A stretch of DNA of 36,487 nucleotides, from positions 1 through 36,487 of the forward strand of contig CAVLDO010000019.1 of assembly GCA_963662035.1 (NCBI GenBank), in the 5' to 3' direction. Position 1 is the stretch's first letter, and the number at the start of each line of letters is the position of its first letter. This document shows, piece by piece, positions 31,179 to 36,487 of this stretch. The notes beneath the pieces are model-generated. The model was given only the letters and a program-made list of their open reading frames with translations, made no database searches and was not told the origin of the DNA. The position numbers and the translations under genes were made by a program. This stretch comes from Equibacterium sp963662035. GTDB lineage: Bacteria; Bacteroidota; Bacteroidia; Bacteroidales; UBA932.

Positions 31179-33233
31179 CTATCCGATGGTGGCGCCGTTG
31201 GCGAGCTTCTCCTCAGCAGATACTATGCGCATCTTGCCGCTGCTCTCGCGGGCCATCAGAATCATCCCCTTGGACTCGATGCCGCGTATCTTGCGCGGCT
31301 TGAGATTGGCCAGGATGCAGATCTGCTTGCCAACCATCTCCTCGGGGGTGTAATACTCGGCGATGCCGGAGACAATCTCGCGGATGTCCAGCCCGGTGTC
31401 GATCTTCAGGTGGAGCAGCTTGTCGGTCTTGGGCACCCTCTCCGCCTCAAGCACGGTGGCGGTGCGGATGTCCATCTTCTCGAAATCTTCAAACACGCAC
31501 TCCTGCTTTGCCGCCTCGGGCAGTGAAACGGCGGCGGCCTTTGCGGCAGCCTCGTTGGCCTCCCTGGCCTTCTGCAGCTTCTCCAGCTGGGCGTCGATCT
31601 GCGCGTCCTCCACCTTGGTGAAGAGCAGCTGCGCCTCACCGATCTGATGTCCGGGGGCGAGGATGCATCCGGAGCCTATCAGATCCCATTCACGGCTCTC
31701 CATATTGAGCATAGCGGATAGACGATCCATTGAGAAGGGGAGGAATGGTTCGCAGGCTATGGCCAGGTCGGCGCATATCTGCAGGGCGTTGTAGAGGATG
31801 GAGGCGGTGCGGTCCATATCGCTCTTGGCCACCTTCCATGGTTCGGTGTCGCTGATATACTTGTTGCCCAGGCGGGATAGGTTCATCGCTTCGCGCAGCG
31901 CCTCGCGGAAGCGGTAGTGCTCTATGTTGTCCTCTATGGCCGCCTTGATGGCGGGTATCTGGCCCATAGTCTCGGCGTCGATGCTTTCGCTCTTGAGGTC
32001 GGAAGGGACCTTGCCGCCGAAGTATTTGTGGGTCAGCACCACGGCGCGGTTCACGAAGTTGCCCAGCACCGCCACCAGCTCGCTGTTGTTGCGCGTCTGG
32101 AAGTCCTTCCAGGTGAAATCGTTGTCTTTGGTCTCGGGGGCGTTGGCGGTGAGGACATAGCGCAGGACATCCTGCTGTCCGGGAAAGTCCTCGAGATATT
32201 CGTGCAGCCACACCGCCCAGTTGCGGGAGGTGGAGATCTTGTCTCCCTCAAGGTTCAGGAATTCGTTGGCGGGGACATTGTCGGGGAGGATATAGCCGCC
32301 GTATGCCTTGAGCATAGAGGGGAACACTATGCAGTGGAACACGATGTTGTCCTTGCCTATGAAGTGCACCAGCTTGGTGGAGGAGTCCTTCCACCACTTC
32401 TCCCACTCGTCGGGGAGCAGCTCCTTGGTGTTGGAGATGTAGCCGATGGGGGCGTCGAACCATACGTAGAGCACCTTGCCTTCGGCCCCCTCAACCGGCA
32501 CGGGAACGCCCCAGTCGAGGTCGCGGCTCACCGCACGGGGGAGCAGACCGCCGTCGAGCCACGACTTGCACTGGCCGTAGACATTGGTCTTCCACTCTTT
32601 GTGCCCCTCCAGAATCCACTCCCGCAGCCAGCCTTCGTACCGGTCCAGAGGGAGATACCAGTGGCGGGTGGCCTTCTTCTCCAGAGGGGCTCCGCTGATG
32701 GTGGAGTGGGGGTTGATGAGTTCGTCGGGGCTCAGGGTGCAGCCGCACTTCTCGCACTGGTCGCCGTAGGCGCGCTCGTTGCCGCACTTGGGGCAGGTGC
32801 CCATAATGTAGCGGTCGGCGAGGAACTTGTGTTCCGAGGAGTCGTAATACTGCAGGCTCTCCTTCTCTATGAACTTGCCCTCGTCGTAGAGCTTTCTGAA
32901 GAATTCCGACGCCGTCTGCTCGTGCACCTTGCTGGTGGTGCGGGAGTAGATGTCGAAGCTGATGCCGAAGTCGGCGAAGGCCTGCTTGATGATGCCGTGG
33001 TACTTGTCCACGATCTCCTGCGGAGTGCACCCCTGCTGCAAGGCCTTTATGGTGATGGGGACTCCGTGCTCGTCACTGCCGCAGATAAACAGGACGTCGC
33101 GGTGGCGCATCTTCAGATACCTTACATAGATGTCGGCGGGGACATAGACTCCCGCCAGGTGTCCGATGTGCACGGGCCCGTTGGCGTAGGGCAGCGCGCA
33201 GGTGACAAGTGTCCGTTTGTAGTTGTTTTCCAT
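31179..33233 (-). CDS. metG: methionyl-tRNA synthetase
   Basis: Charges tRNA-Met. The 684 residues have the HIGH motif at 22-25 (NGPVHIGHLAGVY), a zinc finger CPKCG...CEKCGC in the connective domain, and the KMSKS-equivalent KISTS at 332-336. A C-terminal EMAP II-like tRNA-binding domain (about 575-684, FEKMDIRTATVLEAERV ... LANLKPRKIRGIESKGM) makes it the long dimeric form. It starts 4 nt after the dnaG stop, so the two are co-transcribed. Confidence 0.97.
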   Translation of the reverse strand: MENNYKRTLVTCALPYANGPVHIGHLAGVYVPADIYVRYLKMRHRDVLFICGSDEHGVPITIKALQQGCTPQEIVDKYHGIIKQAFADFGISFDIYSRTTSKVHEQTASEFFRKLYDEGKFIEKESLQYYDSSEHKFLADRYIMGTCPKCGNERAYGDQCEKCGCTLSPDELINPHSTISGAPLEKKATRHWYLPLDRYEGWLREWILEGHKEWKTNVYGQCKSWLDGGLLPRAVSRDLDWGVPVPVEGAEGKVLYVWFDAPIGYISNTKELLPDEWEKWWKDSSTKLVHFIGKDNIVFHCIVFPSMLKAYGGYILPDNVPANEFLNLEGDKISTSRNWAVWLHEYLEDFPGQQDVLRYVLTANAPETKDNDFTWKDFQTRNNSELVAVLGNFVNRAVVLTHKYFGGKVPSDLKSESIDAETMGQIPAIKAAIEDNIEHYRFREALREAMNLSRLGNKYISDTEPWKVAKSDMDRTASILYNALQICADLAIACEPFLPFSMDRLSAMLNMESREWDLIGSGCILAPGHQIGEAQLLFTKVEDAQIDAQLEKLQKAREANEAAAKAAAVSLPEAAKQECVFEDFEKMDIRTATVLEAERVPKTDKLLHLKIDTGLDIREIVSGIAEYYTPEEMVGKQICILANLKPRKIRGIESKGMILMARESSGKMRIVSAEEKLANGATIG

Positions 33234-33237
33234 ATCT

Positions 33238-35277
33238 TTAAAATTTTTTCAGTTCTTTGCCAAGGGCTATTTTCACCTGGGACAGGGCCAGGAAGTTCTG
33301 CATCAGGGCGGCGCGCTGCTGCTGGTCGCCGGCGGTCTCGGCCTCCTTTATCTGCTGCTGGACGGCGGTCTGCCGCAGGGTCACCAGCCGCATCTTGTAT
33401 TGCAGCACGGCGCGGGGGACATCCCTGCAGAGGCGGTGCTCCTCGGGGGTGAGCGAGTCGTTGTATTGCTTTATTGTGAGCGGGTGGCTCTCGGAGAGGA
33501 ACTCCGTGGTGGCCTGCACCACATCGGGATTGTCGTGGAAGGTGAAGTGCTTGATGATGCGCCCCTGCAAGAGCTCTTCGCTCTCGCCCCCGGAAGCGGT
33601 GCGCTCCAGAGCGTAGTAGTCGTTGTAGATGATGCGCCAGAGCCGGTTCTCGAGCTGCAGCCCGTCGTCGTCAAGCGACGAGCGGATGTATTCGGCCACC
33701 GTCACCTCCGGCGTCTGCTCCCCTCCGTAAACCATATTGCTCTCCCAGTGTATGGTGTATTCGCCATATTTGACCAGCAGCTCCACTATGGAGCGCTCGC
33801 ATACGGCCAGATATTCGCTGCTGTCGGCCCCTTGGCCTGCGGGCTCCCGCGCCGGCTCTTCTGCGTATGATTCGGCTGGATACCCGGGCTGCCAATCTTG
33901 CGGGGCGCCCTCCTGAAAGGCCGCGCTTTGCTGCTTATACCCCTCCCGGCGCTCTCTCTGCTGCTGGCGGGTGCGGCGCAGGCGCAGCACGCGGGCGAAC
34001 AGGGAGTCCTTCTGCAGGCCGAACTGCTGCGCCACCTTCTCCACGAACAGGTTGCGCACGATGTCGTCTGGAATCATCGATACTGTCTGCACTATTTCGC
34101 TTATCATCTGTGTGCGGCCGTAGATGTCGCCCGGCTCCAGATCTTTGGAGAGAATGTCTATCTTGAACGATATGAAATCCTGCTCGTGGCTTGCGATGTA
34201 CTCCAGAATATCATCTTTGGCGTGCGTGCGGGCAAAGGAGTCGGGATCCTCGCCGTCGGGCAGCAGCACCGTCTTGACCTCCATCCCCTCTTCCAGCACC
34301 ATATCGATGCCGCGCAGGGCCGCCTTGATGCCGGCCCGGTCGCTGTCGTAGATGAAAGTGATGTGGCTGGTGAAGCGCTTCACCAGAGCGATGTGCCCCT
34401 GAGTGAGGGCTGTGCCGCTGGAGGCCACCACATTTTCGATGCCCCGCTGATGCATTGAAATCACATCAGCATACCCCTCCACCATAATGCATTTGTCCTG
34501 TGCGGCGATGGCCCGCTTGGCCTGGAAGAGACCGTAGAGGGTAGACCGGCTCTTGGAGTAGATTATGGATTCGGGGGAGTTGACATATTTGGCCACCTTC
34601 TTGTTGGAGGACATTATGCGGCCGCCGAAGGCGATCACCTTGCCGCCGAGGGAATATATGGGGAACATCACCCGCTCGTAGAAGCGGTCGCCCAGGCGGC
34701 CGTCGTCGTGCCTTACGCTGAGCCCGGTCTCAAGCAGATATTCCTCTTTGTAGCCGTGCTCAAGGGCGTATCGGGTGAAGGTGTCGTAGCCTTTTGGGGC
34801 GTAGCCGAGGCCGAAACGGCGGATGGTATCGTCTGTGAAGCCCCTCTGACGGAAGTACGAGAGCCCTATCAGATTGCTCCGCCCCGGGTCCCAAAGGGTT
34901 TCGTGGTAGAACTGCTGCGCCGCCTCGTTCACTATCAGGAGGCTGTCGCTGCGCATCCGCTGCGCCGCCTCCTCGGGCGTCTCCTCTTTCTCCACTATCT
35001 CGATGCCGTATTTCTTTGCCAGATATTTGAGCGCTTCGCTGTAGCTGATGTGCTCGTGATCCATCAGAAACGAGACAACATTGCCGGCGTGACCGCAGGA
35101 GAAGCACTTGAATATCTGCTTGGTGGCCGACACGCTGAAGGAGGGGTGGCTGTCCTGGTGAAACGGACACAGACCGATGTAGCTCGACCCCTGCCGGCGC
35201 AGGGAGACGAACTCGCCGATGACGTCCTCTATACGGGCGGCATCCATAATCCTGTCTTTGGTGATGCGGTCTATCAT
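33238..35277 (-). CDS. dnaG: DNA primase
   Basis: Makes RNA primers for replication. The 679 residues start with a CHC2 zinc domain (C37, H40, C58, C61 in CPFHQDSHPSF and CFSCG), then the RNA-polymerase domain with IAFGGRIM and the TOPRIM block MVEGYADV, then SSGTALTQGH and YDSDRAGIKA. A Gln-, Glu- and Pro-rich linker near 440-490 leads to the C-terminal helicase-binding domain. Usual bacterial neighbours rpsU and rpoD are absent; here the preceding gene is the HU-like membrane protein, overlapping by ATGA, and metG follows. Confidence 0.97.
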   Translation of the reverse strand: MIDRITKDRIMDAARIEDVIGEFVSLRRQGSSYIGLCPFHQDSHPSFSVSATKQIFKCFSCGHAGNVVSFLMDHEHISYSEALKYLAKKYGIEIVEKEETPEEAAQRMRSDSLLIVNEAAQQFYHETLWDPGRSNLIGLSYFRQRGFTDDTIRRFGLGYAPKGYDTFTRYALEHGYKEEYLLETGLSVRHDDGRLGDRFYERVMFPIYSLGGKVIAFGGRIMSSNKKVAKYVNSPESIIYSKSRSTLYGLFQAKRAIAAQDKCIMVEGYADVISMHQRGIENVVASSGTALTQGHIALVKRFTSHITFIYDSDRAGIKAALRGIDMVLEEGMEVKTVLLPDGEDPDSFARTHAKDDILEYIASHEQDFISFKIDILSKDLEPGDIYGRTQMISEIVQTVSMIPDDIVRNLFVEKVAQQFGLQKDSLFARVLRLRRTRQQQRERREGYKQQSAAFQEGAPQDWQPGYPAESYAEEPAREPAGQGADSSEYLAVCERSIVELLVKYGEYTIHWESNMVYGGEQTPEVTVAEYIRSSLDDDGLQLENRLWRIIYNDYYALERTASGGESEELLQGRIIKHFTFHDNPDVVQATTEFLSESHPLTIKQYNDSLTPEEHRLCRDVPRAVLQYKMRLVTLRQTAVQQQIKEAETAGDQQQRAALMQNFLALSQVKIALGKELKKF

Positions 35278-36128
35278 TTGCCCAGTATCTCAAGTTCTTC
35301 CCTGGTGTAGAGCAGGTGGTCCAGAAGGTTGCTCATCCAGGGGGTATCTTTGAACAAAGTTACTGCAATCATTGCAAAAATCAGCAGCACAAAGGCTATC
35401 AGCAGGCAGTTTCCTATCAAGATGCTGCGCGGGCTATCGGCAGGCTCTCCCCGGCGGGCTTCAGTCGCGGCTGAGCGGTCAGCTGCGCCGCCGCCGGTCG
35501 CTGCCGGATGATTTGCAGGCGTTCCATTCTCTGACGCGACTGCCCGGGAGCCTCCCTTGCGCTGCGGTGAGGCGATGCCTTGCACGGCGGCCTGCGCTGC
35601 GCTCTCTGCTGCGGCGCGGGCGGCGGTGCCGGGGAACGGCGCCCTTTCTGCTGCCACAGACGCTGCGGCGGCACCTGCTTCGGGGGAGAGGTCGGCCTCA
35701 TCTGCCGGAAGAGAGTCGATGTCGGGTTCCACGTCTCCCTGCAGAGACTCAGGGTAGACGAAAATCTCTTCAGTCGGCACAAAATAGAAAGTCTTGCGGG
35801 CGTTCGCCTTGAGTATGCCAAGTCCCGGCAGATTTACAGGGCGGGCGATGTCGGCCTCCAGAAAGAGGTCCATCACAAAACTCTGCAGCTGCTCTGATGC
35901 GTCGCTGCCATCGGGCAGGTAGCGCTTGAGAAAGCGCAAGAACAGGCCGTCGTCCTCTTTTCGGGCGGGACTGAACGAGATTTTGCGCTGCGGGGGTGTG
36001 AATGACCCGTCGGAGGCCTCCCTGGCATAGACCGTCCGGGCCAGAAATGCTCCGAGGCCGGGCACGACCACCTCATCGTGTTGCAGAAGGAGGTCTTTCA
36101 AGCACTTGGAGAATATGGCTACATCCAT
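35274..36128 (-). CDS. membrane-anchored HU-CCDC81-like protein
   Basis: Role unknown. From the ATG at 36128 the protein has 284 residues. Two HU-like half-domains of the CCDC81 type lie at about 1-125, each with a conserved turn (VVPGLGAFLA at 21-30; NLPGLGILKANA at 99-110). A long Ala-rich, low-complexity linker (about 145-220) leads to one membrane helix (about 222-246, LIGNCLLIAFVLLIFAMIAV) and a 35-residue tail. Many Bacteroidetes relatives end in a SPOR domain; none is seen here. Nineteen upstream in-frame codons run into the tRNA terminator and are rejected. The TGA overlaps the dnaG ATG by 4 nt, so the two are translationally coupled. Confidence 0.78.
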   Translation of the reverse strand: MDVAIFSKCLKDLLLQHDEVVVPGLGAFLARTVYAREASDGSFTPPQRKISFSPARKEDDGLFLRFLKRYLPDGSDASEQLQSFVMDLFLEADIARPVNLPGLGILKANARKTFYFVPTEEIFVYPESLQGDVEPDIDSLPADEADLSPEAGAAAASVAAERAPFPGTAARAAAESAAQAAVQGIASPQRKGGSRAVASENGTPANHPAATGGGAADRSAATEARRGEPADSPRSILIGNCLLIAFVLLIFAMIAVTLFKDTPWMSNLLDHLLYTREELEILGK

Positions 36129-36146
36129 AGGTGACCGGCGCGGAGA

Positions 36147-36182
36147 TAAAAAATAAGACCTTCGCCATTTCGAGCGAAGGTC
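36147..36182 (-). terminator. tRNA-Leu terminator, adjoining the HU-like gene start
   Basis: GACCTTCGC and GCGAAGGTC (plus 36157-36165 and 36174-36182) form a 9-bp stem with an 8-nt loop; on the minus strand TTATTTTTTATC follows. The tail contains TATTTTTT, one base off a -7 box, which may start the HU-dnaG-metG transcript. Confidence 0.82.
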
Positions 36183-36193
36183 CATCGGAATTG

Positions 36194-36280
36194 TGGTGCC
36201 CGGAACAGGGCTCGAACCTGCACAACCTTGCGATCACTAGTCCCTGAAACTAGCGCGTCTACCAATTCCGCCATCCGGGC
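36194..36280 (-). tRNA. tRNA-Leu (anticodon CAG)
   Basis: A class II tRNA with a long variable arm. Acceptor GCCCGGA pairs with TCCGGGC, the anticodon stem CTAGT/ACTAG encloses TTCAGGG (anticodon CAG), and the T arm carries GGTTCGAGCC. The mature body ends at 36197; CCA is encoded at 36194-36196, unlike tRNA-Phe and tRNA-Thr here. Confidence 0.96.
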
Positions 36281-36289
36281 AAGCGGATG

Positions 36290-36319
36290 CAAAGGTAAAC
36301 TAATTTTTTCTTTTTGCAA
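36290..36319 (-). promoter_or_regulatory. tRNA-Leu promoter
   Basis: On the minus strand TTG (plus 36317-36319), a 19-bp spacer, TACCTTTG (plus 36290-36297). Confidence 0.82.
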
Positions 36320-36355
36320 GAAGATTTTCAAATGTTGAAAATGATGTCAAAAAAA

Positions 36356-36386
36356 TTTGCAGACAATGAAATTTGTTATACATTTG
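36356..36386 (+). promoter_or_regulatory. tRNA-Asn promoter
   Basis: TTTG (36356-36359), a 19-bp spacer, TACATTTG (36379-36386): perfect consensus, 25 bp before the tRNA. Confidence 0.85.
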
Positions 36387-36411
36387 CAACCCGAAATCAA
36401 CAAAGCAAAAT

Positions 36412-36485
36412 TCCTCATTAGCTCAGTTGGTTAGAGCACCTGACTGTTAATCAGGGGGTCCTAGGTTCAAGTCCTAGAAGGGGAG
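36412..36485 (+). tRNA. tRNA-Asn (anticodon GTT), acceptor mismatch
   Basis: A 74-nt cloverleaf with anticodon stem CCTGA/TCAGG around CTGTTAA (anticodon GTT) and T arm CTAGG/TTCAAGT/CCTAG. The acceptor TCCTCAT against AAGGGGA has an A-A mismatch at position 6-67 and a T-G pair at 4-69. The discriminator is G and the window ends two bases later, so CCA coding cannot be judged. Confidence 0.9.
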
Positions 36486-36487
36486 CA

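Noticed and set aside
31917..33452. 511-codon open frame on the plus strand opposite metG
   Set aside because: Shadow of metG; Val/Leu/Gly-rich without motifs or a promoter.

Overview
The window is an ordinary chromosomal stretch from a GC-rich member of the Bacteroidia (Bacteroidales). The promoters are of the Bacteroidetes type: a TTTG-like -33 element, about 19 bp, then TAnnTTTG. Most start codons lack a Shine-Dalgarno sequence. The gene content (short Hpf, PnuC, a lysine-type SerA, the serC-serA-DUF1015 block, DUF5683, GSCFA, HU-CCDC81, pRiA4b ORF3-like plus miaA) is typical of this class. High GC would suit an Alistipes-like lineage, but the genus is inference only. I see no prophage, IS element, CRISPR array or defence island.

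Layout. 1-2.2 kb: obg (+), then pnuC and rpsU (-). 2.2-3.5 kb: xerD-type recombinase and hpf (+), whose terminator lies inside the convergent lplA gene. 4.6-6.4 kb: an orphan secreted helix-hairpin-helix/beta-barrel protein. 6.5-9.8 kb: parA, DUF5683 and a LysM lytic transglycosylase (+), with parB missing from its usual place. 9.9-10.15 kb: convergent tRNA-Phe and tRNA-Thr. 10.2-16.7 kb (-): serC-serA-DUF1015 followed by a glucose-type MFS transporter, a ROK kinase and a TlpA-like lipoprotein. 16.7-18.7 kb (-): IMPACT-family gene, pyrB, pyrI. 18.8-20.2 kb (+): pRiA4b ORF3-like gene and miaA. 20.2-22.4 kb (-): recQ. 22.6-30.9 kb (+): FKBP lipoprotein, MsbA-like ABC transporter, dCMP deaminase, S41 protease, GSCFA protein, asnS, udk and a TonB-C-like membrane protein. 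30.86-31.1 kb: a non-coding tandem repeat with inverted ends. 31.2-36.1 kb (-): a membrane-anchored HU-like protein, dnaG and metG. The right end holds divergent tRNA-Leu and tRNA-Asn genes.

The genes cover translation (obg, rpsU, hpf, asnS, metG, miaA, tRNAs), replication and recombination (dnaG, recQ, xerD, parA), envelope work (mltD, FKBP, MsbA-like, S41 protease) and serine, pyrimidine and sugar metabolism. Many are tightly coupled by overlapping start and stop codons. The points most worth a second look are a perfect Shine-Dalgarno on rpsU alone, the missing parB, the uncharacterised DUF1015 gene in the serine operon, the membrane-anchored HU-like gene coupled to primase, a shared 11-mer before the transporter and ROK genes, interlocked divergent promoters, and the 31 kb repeat.
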